From positions 62,001 to 126,000 of the forward strand of contig NZ_JACHJL010000018.1 in the NCBI RefSeq assembly GCF_014203645.1: a DNA stretch of 64,000 nt, in the 5' to 3' direction. Positions 1 to 8,003 of this stretch are shown here, in pieces (positions within the stretch are counted from its first letter, which is position 1; each line of letters opens with the position of its first letter). A model generated the notes under the pieces. That model was not told where the DNA came from and made no database searches. It worked only from the letters and a program-made list of their open reading frames with translations. Source of the DNA: Streptomyces zagrosensis. Its GTDB lineage: Bacteria; Actinomycetota; Actinomycetes; Streptomycetales; Streptomycetaceae. The translations under genes and the position numbers were made by a program.

Positions 1-66
1 GGTAAAGCACCACCCGGACGAGGGACTTCCCTCCGGGCGTTCGGCCTCTAGCATTCCCATTAAGGC

Positions 67-89
67 TTGCCATGCAATCCCATATGGGA
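67..89. promoter_or_regulatory. Putative operator palindromes upstream of the DUF397 gene
   Basis: Two adjacent inverted repeats lie 68-90 bp upstream of the DUF397 start: TTGC-CAT-GCAA (67-77) and the perfect 12-mer TCCCATATGGGA (78-89). They sit where a promoter or regulator site of the DUF397/XRE pair would be expected. Which protein binds is not known; the neighbouring XRE protein is the obvious candidate by position. Confidence 0.35.
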
Positions 90-156
90 ACGGGTCGCGC
101 TCAAGGCGTGCGGCGTCGTGATGGCAGCCCCTGGGTACGGTGACGGGAGGTCGGAA

Positions 157-390
157 GTGCAGTTCGTTAACGGCGCCACGGCAAGCGGTATCCCCGGTGA
201 GTGGCTCAAGAGCAGCTTCAGCTCGGGAATCGGAAATTGCGTTGAAGTGACCCGACTGGAGCAGGGAGATGTCGCGGTGCGCAACTCCCGCTTCCCTGAC
301 GGGCCGGCGCTGGTCTTCACTCGCGCGGAGATGGTGGCTTTCGCCCACGGCGTCAAGGGTTCGGAGTTCGATCAAGTGCTCGAAATGTAA
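157..390 (+). CDS. DUF397 domain protein
   Basis: A 77-residue protein of the DUF397 family, a small actinomycete family that is usually partnered with an XRE-type regulator. Family marks are the segment WLKSSFSSGIGNCVEV near the start, the VRNSRFPDGPALVF core and the ALVFTRAEMVAF end. I chose GTG at 157 because GGGAGG (145-150) lies 6 bp upstream and the length then fits the family; an in-frame ATG at 121 has no clear ribosome binding site. The next gene downstream is the matching XRE/DUF5753 regulator, as in whiJ-like loci. The biochemical role is unknown; in such pairs the small protein is thought to modulate the DNA-binding partner, which is inference here. Confidence 0.8.
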   Translation: MQFVNGATASGIPGEWLKSSFSSGIGNCVEVTRLEQGDVAVRNSRFPDGPALVFTRAEMVAFAHGVKGSEFDQVLEM

Positions 391-498
391 AACGATGACT
401 CGCTGCGAACTCAGGCTGTAGCCTGATGGGGCGGACGTGTGGGCTTCGGTTCTGGGATGCTGGGCGAACTTGTCAGCATCCCATCGGGAAAGGCCTGT

Positions 499-1431
499 AT
501 GTCCGCCCTTCGTGATGTGGGAGTACCGCCAGAGTCTGGTTCGTCCGTGGTGCGCGTGGCCCAGGACGGAAGGCGCGCGTCTGCCCTCCGGCTGCTTGGC
601 GAACAGTTGCGCGACCTAAGATGTGCGCGCGGCTTACTTCTGCGAGAAGTTGCACCGGTTATCCGTAGTTCAACATCCAAGATCAGTCGGCTGGAGCGCG
701 GAGAGAATGCGCCAAAATGTGCCGATGTTCTTGACTTGGCGAAGCATTACGGCGCCGACGAGGAGCAATTGAGCCTCATCGAGCATTTGCTGCGGCAGAC
801 TCAAAACGCCGAGTGGTACGAGATGTTCGCCGATGTGACTCCGGGGTATCTCCGCCGGCTGGTGCAGTTGGAGGGTGATGCGCTGCGCATCGTCACGTAC
901 GAGAACCATGTCGTGCCGGGACTGCTGCAAACTCAGGCCTATGCCGAGACGCTGGTGAGCGCGGCCTTGCCCGGCGCGTCAGTCGACGAAGTACGGCGTC
1001 GCGCTCAAGGACGCATCCACCGGCGTGCGATTTTGGAGCGGCCGACAGCTCCAGAGGTGATCGCCCTGCTAGACGAGGCGGTTCTGTGTCGGCCTGTGGG
1101 CGGGTACCAAGTGATGTGTGAGCAGTTGCAGGCACTTTTGGACATGCCGGAGCGAACACAAGGGCGCACGCACATCCGCATCGTGCCGTTCGTCGCGGGA
1201 GCGACGGTCGCGCCGCCGTACCCCGTCACGCATGTGGAGTTCGGGGACGGCGGCCCGTCAGAGCTGGTGTACTTGGAACGCCTTACGGAGGCCACGTATG
1301 TGACGCGGGCCAAGGAGATGGAGGCCCACCGACAGGCGCTGGATGCGCTGCGCTGCGCTGCGAAGGAGTGGGCGCCGAGCCGGGAAATGATCGAGGATTA
1401 CTTGCGGCGATATCAAGCTCGCTTGGGTTGA
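499..1431 (+). CDS. XRE-family HTH regulator with DUF5753 domain (whiJ-like)
   Basis: 310 residues: an N-terminal helix-turn-helix (about 20-85; LGEQLRDLRCARGLLLREVA, then SSTSKISRLERGENAP as the recognition part) followed by the long DUF5753 effector domain (about 110-305; YENHVVPGLLQTQAYA, VLCRPVGGYQVMCEQL). This is the standard layout of the actinomycete regulators that pair with DUF397 proteins. ATG at 499 is preceded by GGGAAAGG; ATG 457 and GTG 439 are in-frame alternatives. Codon 46 (634-636) is TTA, so translation should depend on the bldA tRNA and be delayed in development. The gene ends 12 bp from a convergent methyltransferase gene. Confidence 0.85.
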   Translation: MSALRDVGVPPESGSSVVRVAQDGRRASALRLLGEQLRDLRCARGLLLREVAPVIRSSTSKISRLERGENAPKCADVLDLAKHYGADEEQLSLIEHLLRQTQNAEWYEMFADVTPGYLRRLVQLEGDALRIVTYENHVVPGLLQTQAYAETLVSAALPGASVDEVRRRAQGRIHRRAILERPTAPEVIALLDEAVLCRPVGGYQVMCEQLQALLDMPERTQGRTHIRIVPFVAGATVAPPYPVTHVEFGDGGPSELVYLERLTEATYVTRAKEMEAHRQALDALRCAAKEWAPSREMIEDYLRRYQARLG

Positions 1432-1443
1432 GTCGGGTGTCGG

Positions 1444-2262
1444 TCAAAGCTGGGCGACTCCGCCCCATTCGACCCAATCGGTGGGCCGCAAGTGCGGGGG
1501 TGGAGGCTCGATGTCCGGGCGCCAATCCACGACGTCCACCAGGCCGGGGTCGAGGGTGGTCATTCCGCTGAAGTAGCCGCGCACTTCCTCGGGCGTGCGA
1601 ACCCGCCCCCAGTGGTTCTTCGTGGCCTGGCGCATCAAGTCGGTGACACCCTGACGAACCGCCGGGTCCTCACTGACGAGTTGGCACACGACCATGAGCC
1701 CGCCACCTTTGAGCTCCTTGGCGACTCTTTGGATCAGGGCGGCGGGATCGGAGTCATCGTCGCTGTCGGGCAGACAGTGCAGCACGGATATGAAGAGCGC
1801 GGCCACGGGGCGACGGAAGTCGATGAACCCCTCGGTCTTCTCCACGATGTGCTGGGTGCTGCGCATGTCCGCGTGCAAGACCATGGTGTTGTGGTTCTCG
1901 TGCAGTTGGGTACGTCCGTGGGCGAGAACCATCGGATCGTCGTCGATATAGGCCACTTTGCACTGTGGATTGATGCGTTGGGCGATCTGATGGACGTTCT
2001 CCTGGGTCGGTAGACCTGAGCCGTGATCGAGGAACTGATCAATGCCGTAGTCCTCGACCAGGACGCGCACCACGCGCTGGAGGAAATCCCGGTTGGTACG
2101 GGCGATGCGCTGGGCACTGGGCGCGATGGCCAGCAACTCCTGGCACGCGGCCCGATCGACGGCGTAATTGTTGACCCCCGCTAGGAGGAAGTCGTACATC
2201 CTGGCCGCGCTGGCGGTGTGGACATCGATGGGCTGAGTAAGAGGATACTCCTCGGGATACAT
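1444..2262 (-). CDS. SAM-dependent methyltransferase, DUF574 family
   Basis: 272 residues that match the actinomycete DUF574 (PF04672-type) methyltransferase family over its whole length: the N-terminal IDVHTASAARMYDFLLAG and NNYAVDRAA segments, a glycine loop FLDHGSGLPTQENVH (about 98-112) in place of classical motif I, and YIDDDPMVLAHGR (motif II acidic region). Substrate is unknown; members are common next to XRE/DUF397 regulators and are often expanded in Streptomyces. ATG at 2262 follows AGGGAGC on the coding strand. It is transcribed towards the XRE gene. Confidence 0.85.
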   Translation of the reverse strand: MYPEEYPLTQPIDVHTASAARMYDFLLAGVNNYAVDRAACQELLAIAPSAQRIARTNRDFLQRVVRVLVEDYGIDQFLDHGSGLPTQENVHQIAQRINPQCKVAYIDDDPMVLAHGRTQLHENHNTMVLHADMRSTQHIVEKTEGFIDFRRPVAALFISVLHCLPDSDDDSDPAALIQRVAKELKGGGLMVVCQLVSEDPAVRQGVTDLMRQATKNHWGRVRTPEEVRGYFSGMTTLDPGLVDVVDWRPDIEPPPPHLRPTDWVEWGGVAQL

Positions 2263-2394
2263 GTGCTCCCTTGTGGTCCTGGTCGAAGACCAAGCTGAAG
2301 GAAGTGCCCATGTTAGAAGGGAAGTTGATGGCGTGTCATCCCACGCACGGGGGGTTATTTCCCGAGTGCACCGGCTTACTCGGCGGTGAGAAAC

Positions 2395-2835
2395 TCACTC
2401 CGGCGCGCGCAGGCCCAACGCCAGTGCCGCAGTGGTGAGCCAGCCGCGCAGAGAGGAGGGATGCGCGCCCATGAGCTCCGCAGCCTTCTCGATGTCCCAT
2501 CCCAGGCACTGATGGAGGAGCACCGCATCGGCCTGCGACGGCGCCAGCAGCCCCTCGTACGCGAACGGGTTTTCTGGCGGTCGGCAGGCATCATGGTCGG
2601 CTGTGGCCGCGCGCAGGACTGCCCAGGCCGATGCCTGCAGGCAGGCGCTGCGAAGGGCCACATGCCACTGGTGCGCCAGCCGTTCGATGGTTGCCTCTAC
2701 GGCGTGCTGAGCGCAGGAGTCGCTGCCGGTGCGGGCGCGAGCGTAGTCGAGGTAGGCCCGGCGGTAGAGCTGGCAGAAGGCCGTGAACTCCACTGAGGGG
2801 GGCCGGATTCGGCAGCGCCTCGCCGGTGTGGTCAC
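2395..2835 (-). CDS. Small sigma-factor-like HTH protein
   Basis: 146 residues. The N-terminal half (FCQLYRRAYLDYARARTG, then AVEATIERLAHQWHVALRS) resembles a sigma region 2 helix pair in spacing, and the C-terminal half (PSQADAVLLHQCLGWDIEKA then AELMGAHPSSLRGWLTTAA) resembles a region 4 helix-turn-helix. This gives the look of a short extracytoplasmic-sigma relative, but it is shorter and more divergent than true sigma factors, so it may be a sigma-like regulator rather than a working sigma. The GTG start at 2835 overlaps the TGA of the upstream gene (GTGA, 2832-2835), so the two are translationally coupled. Confidence 0.6.
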   Translation of the reverse strand: MTTPARRCRIRPPSVEFTAFCQLYRRAYLDYARARTGSDSCAQHAVEATIERLAHQWHVALRSACLQASAWAVLRAATADHDACRPPENPFAYEGLLAPSQADAVLLHQCLGWDIEKAAELMGAHPSSLRGWLTTAALALGLRAPE

Positions 2836-3887
2836 CGCGCGCTCCCGTCCCGCCCGTCGGCGTCCGCACTCGGTGCGACAGCCACTGCTCGGGCGTTGAG
2901 CAGATCTAGCCACAAGGGTGCGATCCAGGGAGAACCGCCCGGCAGCGCCGCGGCTAGTCGCGCGACCGTTGACGAGGAGAGGAGGAGCCCGTCGTCAAGG
3001 ACAGCGCGCACCTCGCCCGGGCGTAACCCGCAGTGGCGCGCGACGTCCTCATATGTCGGGCACCCCGCCACGAGATGCAGACCGCGTAGCGCGGCATGCA
3101 AGCGCTCGGCCGCCACGGCGACCGAGGCGGGCGGCGTCTGCCGGCTGCCCTGGACAGCCTCCCAGATCATCCGCACCGCGAGGATGTCGCCATCGAGGGC
3201 CGTCGCCAGCATGAGCGTCACCGGCCAAGGTGGCAGGCGCCTGCCGTCGAGGATGCCCGTGAGCGCATCCGACGTCTGTTCCGTCTGGCGGACAATGTCA
3301 TCCAGCGACAGGCCCCTGCTCACCAGAAGGGAAGTCAGCGCCGAGCCGAGCGCGTCCGCAGGCAGCAGGCGCATCGCCCCGGTGTCCGAACCGGTTGTTG
3401 TGGCGTCTTGGAGGCGCGAGAGCGGCGCCCCGGTGGGGTAGTGGCGATCGCCGCTTGCGAGCACCGCCGCGATCTTGGCGGGCGACCAGCAGGACCGAGC
3501 CGAGGCCTCGGTGGTGCCCAGGATCGCGCTGATGGTCGCCCAGTCGTCACCGAGGTGCCGGGCGTGCTGGATCGTCGCAGCGATATAGCACTGGATCTCC
3601 CGGCTGATGCGCATGGCCAACGCCAAGCGAGTGTTGAGCGCGGCGGGGGAGGGGAGCTGCTCGGACGCGGCAAGTCGGCCGGTGAGTACGGGCAACTGTC
3701 GAGCGATCGGCCTCGCCAGGCTCGGAGGCACGTCCGCCCTTTCGTTCTTCCGCTGGCTCTTCCGCTCGTGTTCAGCTTGGCGCCGACAGGCGGGTGTGCA
3801 GTAGGACTTGGGACGTCCGCCGTTCGCCGACGTGCCGGCGAGTGGCCTTTGGCACTGTATGCAGCAGCGCAGTGGTGCAGCAGTCAT
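2832..3887 (-). CDS. Cys-rich N-terminus HTH DNA-binding protein
   Basis: 351 residues. The N-terminus carries a compact zinc-ribbon-like cluster (CCIQCQRPL ... YCTPACRRQ, within residues 8-38) followed by a basic stretch. A middle HTH-like part (DDWATISAILGTTEASAR) and C-terminal HTH-like parts (SLDDIVRQTEQTSDALTG and YEDVARHCGLRPGEVRAVL) suggest a multi-HTH DNA-binding protein. ATG at 3887 has GAGGAAGAG just upstream on the coding strand; a longer frame upstream to 4166 lacks protein-like composition. It is coupled to the sigma-like gene by a GTGA overlap. I do not recognise a named family; a regulatory function is inferred. Confidence 0.6.
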   Translation of the reverse strand: MTAAPLRCCIQCQRPLAGTSANGGRPKSYCTPACRRQAEHERKSQRKNERADVPPSLARPIARQLPVLTGRLAASEQLPSPAALNTRLALAMRISREIQCYIAATIQHARHLGDDWATISAILGTTEASARSCWSPAKIAAVLASGDRHYPTGAPLSRLQDATTTGSDTGAMRLLPADALGSALTSLLVSRGLSLDDIVRQTEQTSDALTGILDGRRLPPWPVTLMLATALDGDILAVRMIWEAVQGSRQTPPASVAVAAERLHAALRGLHLVAGCPTYEDVARHCGLRPGEVRAVLDDGLLLSSSTVARLAAALPGGSPWIAPLWLDLLNARAVAVAPSADADGRDGSAR

Positions 3888-4261
3888 TCGACTCTTCCTC
3901 AGCACGCGGGACTTCGACGTGGGCTGTGCCGAGGGCGGGGTGACGGCTTTCGTGCGGCCCGTCGCCCCACCCGTACGGGTGTCAGCGGCGGTCGGTGCGC
4001 CGATGGCTGAGGTGCGAACTGTCGCTGACCGCCGTGGCGGTCCTCGCGAGCGGGAGGACGCCGGCCACGGGGCGGGGGCTGCGATGGCGACCCGCACCAC
4101 GATGACGACGAAGGCAGTGCCGAGACGCGTCCTGATACAGGTTTCTACCGTCTGGGCACCAGGCATACTGGAGTGGTGGAGCGCTGCGGCGTGGCCCTTC
4201 AGACCACCGTAGCGAGTCCGCTTTGGACATGCTGAACTCCTTTATGGGGCCGGCCTGTCGA

Positions 4262-4294
4262 AGGTGGCTCCGGGATGCGACCCCGGGGCCACCT
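4262..4294. terminator. Strong hairpin, terminator-like
   Basis: Stem of 13 base pairs (4262-4274 with 4282-4294, one G-T wobble) around a 7-nt loop; outer arms are AGGTGGC and GCCACCT. There is no gene immediately before it on either strand, so it may be a terminator left from a lost gene or a folded leader element. Confidence 0.45.
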
Positions 4295-4496
4295 CACAAC
4301 GCACGCGAAAGCGAGCCGGATGAGGCTGCGCGGCCGATCGGCCGCGTACGGGTACGACAATACCCGCGGCCGGCTTCCATTCACTGCGAATTGGGAAGCT
4401 CAGGCATTGATCCCTCTCGTGCAAATGCACGGGCATCTGAGTGCCGCATCGTCGCCTCTCGGAAAGAGGCGTCTAGTTGTCACTAACGCGCTGACT

Positions 4497-4512
4497 TGAT
4501 CGAAATCGATCA
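4497..4512. promoter_or_regulatory. Perfect inverted repeat TGATCG-N4-CGATCA
   Basis: A perfect 6-bp inverted repeat with a 4-bp spacer in a non-coding stretch, of a size usual for a dimeric repressor site. No adjacent start codon identifies its target, so the regulatory reading is only inferred. Confidence 0.3.
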
Positions 4513-4641
4513 GGAACTCCCGCCACACTCCTCTCTATCCCTACAGGCCAGCCCTTAATGGCGCCAACATGGGCGAACCGCCCCGCTGTTCCCACTCCTG
4601 TGCGATTCTCCGCCCGGGGGGATGAATTCCTGAAGGGGAAA

Positions 4642-4702
4642 CGGAATGACGATTCCGCCTGGCATGCACGTGCATATGGGAAAGAGCAAACATTTGCAAA
4701 TG
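4642..4702. promoter_or_regulatory. Cluster of three perfect palindromes
   Basis: Within 61 bp there are CGGAAT-GACG-ATTCCG (4642-4657), ATGCACGTGCAT (4664-4675) and CATTTGCAAATG (4691-4702). Such density in random DNA is unusual. They directly precede the 11-G tract and surround a possible start codon at 4646. Confidence 0.35.
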
Positions 4703-4709
4703 AGAACAC

Positions 4710-4720
4710 GGGGGGGGGGG
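4710..4720. repeat. Homopolymeric tract of 11 G
   Basis: Eleven consecutive G residues. Tracts of this length are slippage-prone, both in the cell and in sequencing, so the exact count may be wrong or variable. It would shift any reading frame crossing it. Confidence 0.8.
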
Positions 4721-5311
4721 TGGTCGGGAGAGGTGAACGCCTTGTGCGGGCGGTCGCCCAGGCGTGTGGAGGCGGGGCTGACCGGCCGCGGCTCTCCAGC
4801 GCTGACAAGCGTTGTCCGCTGTGCAGGCGCAGGAGCCCTTCGCTTCGGCGCGTATCCGGTGCGCCGATCATCATCGCGATGCCGACGTGGACACAGCAGG
4901 CAGCGAAGGCTTCGGAGGCTCGGGGATCGATGGCGCGGGGGTCTCGCCCGCAAACGGGATGCTCGGCTCAGTGCGGACCTCGGAGCGTGTGGGGGGATTA
5001 GCCGTCCTCTTGTCTCGATGAGCGAACTGGGAGCGCACCTGGCGGGTAGGTACATTAGTGCGAATGCCCCTCCGTCAGATATGCGATGCGTACGGCGTTG
5101 GCGCCCGGCGTGGGCGGTGCGTACCGGATATCCGCGCGAAAGATGTGGTGCGCACGAATACGTGCGCCCCCATACCCGCTGCTCGCGCTCGCGGTAATCG
5201 AGCCAGAGAAGCGCTTTGCCGCCAACAACAGGTAACTGGGCCGTTCGGCTGCACAGTTCGGGCTACACAGGGAGCTGGGAGTGGTTCGTGCGCGAGGGGA
5301 GGGTCAGCCGG

Positions 5312-5524
5312 GTGGTGCTGACGATGAACGTGGCGGTCTTGCTTGCCGTCATTGTTGTCCTGCGGCTGCGGCGTCGAACACAGGCCAGGAGTCGATCCGA
5401 CGAGAAGTGGACTGTGGTCATCGTGCTGGTGCTGGGGGTGTTGGTTGCCCCAACGGAGTTCGGCGCGTGGATCGAGAACGTCGTGAGCGAGCTTGTGGGG
5501 GTCATCACGGCATCCGCCTCGTAA
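5312..5524 (+). CDS. Small two-helix membrane protein
   Basis: About 70 residues with two hydrophobic helices (MNVAVLLAVIVVLRL and WTVVIVLVLGVLVAP) separated by a short, highly charged loop (RRRTQARSRSDEK), then an amphipathic C-terminus. GTG at 5312 (or GTG 5315, ATG 5324) follows GGGGAGGG at 5295-5302. Small proteins of this kind are common in Streptomyces; no function can be assigned. The gene stands alone between a gene-poor stretch and the AraC gene. Confidence 0.5.
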   Translation: MVLTMNVAVLLAVIVVLRLRRRTQARSRSDEKWTVVIVLVLGVLVAPTEFGAWIENVVSELVGVITASAS

Positions 5525-5819
5525 AGTTCTCCACTGCGTGGACACCCTCAACGTCCCGCTGACGTCCCCGTGCTTCGCTGTCTGCATGCTCGGCCCGGGG
5601 ACGCACAAACTGACCGTGACCGTGACCGATCCAGCCGGCCTGACGACCGCTCAGCTCCTGGGCCGAAACGACGGTGCCACAGGGCGCCAGGTGCGCCGAT
5701 GCCAGGCTTGTGAACAGCCGCTTTCGCTAGAGATGAGGGTTGCACCGCGCATCGGGTGCCCTGCCTCGCCAAGCGCCGGGAGCTTCATCCTCGCGTCACG
5801 CAGTGGCATGATTGCGCAG

Positions 5820-6260
5820 ATGACCAGCACACCCGCCACGACACAGCACCTGCGCGACCTCGCGCGGCTGCGCCGCGTCCGCGACCGGATCGACCAGGAG
5901 TACGCACAACCGCTGGACGTCGAGGCGCTCGCCCGCGGCGCGAACATGTCGGCCGGACACCTCAGCCGCCAGTTTCGGCTCGCTTACGGTGAGTCGCCGT
6001 ACGGTTACCTGATGACGCGGCGGATCGAGCGTGCGATGGCGCTGCTGCGTCGCGGCGACCTCAGCGTCACCGAGGTCTGTTTCGCGGTCGGCTGCGCATC
6101 GTTGGGCACCTTCAGCACGCGTTTCAGCGAATTGCTCGGTGTGCCGCCCAGCGTCTATCGGCGCCAGGCGGCGCGCGCGACGGCGGGAATGCCGCCGTGC
6201 GTGGCGAAGCAGGTGACCAGACCGATCAGGAATCGAGAAGCGCGTACTACGAACCCGTAG
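5820..6260 (+). CDS. AraC-family HTH regulator (short form)
   Basis: 146 residues made almost entirely of an AraC/XylS DNA-binding domain: first HTH LDVEALARGANMSAGHLSRQ, linker, and second HTH LSVTEVCFAVGCASLGTFST, ending in the PSVYRR family signature. There is no effector-binding domain, as is usual for the short AraC proteins that sit beside a VOC-family gene. ATG at 5820 is preferred; ATG 5808 is in frame. The next gene starts 14 bp downstream and is the matching VOC protein, so both are probably co-transcribed and the regulator probably acts locally. Confidence 0.85.
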   Translation: MTSTPATTQHLRDLARLRRVRDRIDQEYAQPLDVEALARGANMSAGHLSRQFRLAYGESPYGYLMTRRIERAMALLRRGDLSVTEVCFAVGCASLGTFSTRFSELLGVPPSVYRRQAARATAGMPPCVAKQVTRPIRNREARTTNP

Positions 6261-6274
6261 CTAACGTGACACCC

Positions 6275-6685
6275 ATGGACATCACCATTCACTCGAGCGT
6301 TCTGTTTCACGACGACCCGGACGCCGCCCTGGCCTTCTACCGCGACACCCTCGGCTTCGAGGTCCGCAACGATGTCGGAAGCGGCACGATGCGCTGGATC
6401 ACGGTCGGCCCCGCCGACCAGCCCAGCACCTCCATCCTCCTGGCGCCGCCGGCCGCCAACTCTGGCATCACCGACGACGAGCGCCGCACCATCACCGAGA
6501 TGATGGCCAAGGGCACCTACGGTTGGATTCTGCTGGCCACCAAGGACCTCGACGGCACCTTCGAGCGGGTGCAGGCCAGCGACGCCGAGGTCGTCCAGGA
6601 GCCGACCGAGCAGCCGTACGGGATGCGCGACTGCGCCTTCCGCGACCCAGCGGGCAACCAGATCCGCATCCAGGAACTGCGCTGA
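6275..6685 (+). CDS. VOC-family (glyoxalase/bleomycin-resistance fold) protein
   Basis: 136 residues with the paired beta-alpha-beta-beta-beta fold of the vicinal oxygen chelate superfamily: N-terminal ALAFYRDTLGFEVRND and C-terminal YGMRDCAFRDPAGNQIRI, the latter containing the common DPxGN motif. Substrate is not predictable; members include metal-dependent dioxygenases, glyoxalases and antibiotic-binding proteins. It follows an AraC regulator by 14 bp, a conserved actinomycete arrangement. Confidence 0.85.
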   Translation: MDITIHSSVLFHDDPDAALAFYRDTLGFEVRNDVGSGTMRWITVGPADQPSTSILLAPPAANSGITDDERRTITEMMAKGTYGWILLATKDLDGTFERVQASDAEVVQEPTEQPYGMRDCAFRDPAGNQIRIQELR

Positions 6686-6780
6686 GCCGTCTCTGCGCGG
6701 GCCCAGCCTTCCGGCCGGTGACGGCCTGCCCACCGTAGTCGGGCCAGGCCGGCGCGGCATCGTGCGGAGGCCAGGACTGG

Positions 6781-6801
6781 CCGGCCTTCGTGACCGGCCG
6801 G
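6781..6801. terminator. Possible terminator hairpin
   Basis: CCGGCC (6781-6786) and GGCCGG (6796-6801) can pair around a 9-nt loop. The hairpin lies between two convergent genes, the VOC gene and the sensor kinase gene, where a shared terminator is expected. The stem is short. Confidence 0.35.
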
Positions 6802-6944
6802 CTATGTCCTTTCGTACCGTGCGCACCGCTGGATGATTTCTGGACGGCCGGGCAACCGGCGAGCGGCCCGCTGGGTCAGCCGCTCGTCGCCTCACCGCGG
6901 TGGCGCATCGCTGAGCGTTGCGTTGAGTGCGCTGGGGCGGCCGG

Positions 6945-8003
6945 TCAGCGGTGGACGGTGAAGCGGAAGGTGCAGCCGCTGCCGGAGGGGCCCGGGGAGG
7001 TCAGGGTGAGGGCGCCGCCGTGGGCGACGGCCACCTGGTGGGCGATGGCGAGCCCGAGCCCGGTGCCGTGGGGCTCGGCTTGGCCGCGCCAAAAGCGCTG
7101 GAAGACGCGGGCCTGGTCGTCAGCGGGAATGCCGGGGCCCTCGTCGCTCACCACGACCGCCGCCTGTGCATCGCTGACCTGGACGGCAACCTCAACCGCG
7201 GTGTCCCGCGGTGCGTAGCGCACGGCGTTGTCCACGAGATTGCGGATCGCCCGATGGACGGTGGGCTCATCGACCAAGCAGACGGCGGCCGGCGCCCCGG
7301 TGGCCAACAGTTGGATGCCCTTCGCCGCGGCGGGCACGGCGACCTCCTCAACGACCGCGTGAGCGACGGCGGCCAGATCGGTGGCCCTGCGGTCGATCGT
7401 ACGAGCCCGCCCCCGGGCGTCCACGAGCAACTCGTTCATCACCGCCTGAAGTCGCACGGCCGCCGAACGGGAGCGTTCCAGCCCCTGCCGGTACACCTCG
7501 ACGGTAGGCTCGGGGTGGGCCAGTAGCACCTCGGCGTTGGTCACCAGCACCGCAAGCGGCAGGCGCAACTCGTGGCTGGTTTCCTCGATCAGGCGGCGCT
7601 GTAGTTCGGCGGCCTGCTCCAGCCGATCGAGCATGCCATCGAAACTCGCTGCCAGTGTCACCACCTCGGTCGGGCCCCGGCGTAGAGCTATGCGGCGGCT
7701 GAGGTCGGCGCTGCGGATGTCGTCGGCAACGGTGCGCACGTGGTCGATGGGGCGTACCGCCCGACCTGCCCACCACCAAGCCAGCCCGGCGGCGGCGGGG
7801 CCAAGCGCGATGATGGTCCACAGTGCCGTCTTGGACCGGTGCACGGTGGTCGTCTCCTTGGCCCGGGCGCCCGTCGAGCTGACGTGCGTGGTTTCGGTGG
7901 CGGTCGCGAGGACCACGCCGAACAGCAACAGCGCCGGTACGTAGATGGCGAGGAACCCGAACAGGGCCAGCCGCACTCGCAGGGAATTTCCCAGGTGCTT
8001 CAC
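6945..8003 (-). CDS. Sensor histidine kinase of a two-component system
   Basis: 352 residues with two membrane helices (about 10-33 and 60-80) enclosing a short external loop of about 25 residues, a HAMP linker (RPIDHVRTVADDIRSADLSR), a dimerisation/phosphoacceptor helix with His144 in SHELRLPL, N-box IRNLVDNAVRYA, G1 DEGPGIP and G2 GTGLGLAI. The position after ELR is Leu rather than the usual Thr, which often affects phosphatase balance. The GTG start at 8003 overlaps the TGA of the response regulator (GTGA, 8000-8003). The short sensor loop suggests that the signal is sensed at the membrane. Confidence 0.9.
   Translation of the reverse strand: MKHLGNSLRVRLALFGFLAIYVPALLLFGVVLATATETTHVSSTGARAKETTTVHRSKTALWTIIALGPAAAGLAWWWAGRAVRPIDHVRTVADDIRSADLSRRIALRRGPTEVVTLAASFDGMLDRLEQAAELQRRLIEETSHELRLPLAVLVTNAEVLLAHPEPTVEVYRQGLERSRSAAVRLQAVMNELLVDARGRARTIDRRATDLAAVAHAVVEEVAVPAAAKGIQLLATGAPAAVCLVDEPTVHRAIRNLVDNAVRYAPRDTAVEVAVQVSDAQAAVVVSDEGPGIPADDQARVFQRFWRGQAEPHGTGLGLAIAHQVAVAHGGALTLTSPGPSGSGCTFRFTVHR

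Larger units (their letters stand above)
3888..5311. other. 1.4 kb stretch without a confident gene
   Basis: No frame here has convincing codon bias together with a recognisable protein. A frame starting at ATG 4646 has a good GAAGGGG site but runs into an 11-G tract at 4710-4720 and reads as low-quality protein on either side; it could be a decayed gene. The stretch contains a 13-bp-stem hairpin (4262-4294), a 6-bp hairpin (4454-4470) and several short perfect palindromes listed separately. Confidence 0.5.

Noticed and set aside
3888..4166. N-terminal extension of the Cys-rich HTH protein
   Set aside because: ATG 3887 has a good ribosome site; the upstream residues have no family similarity.
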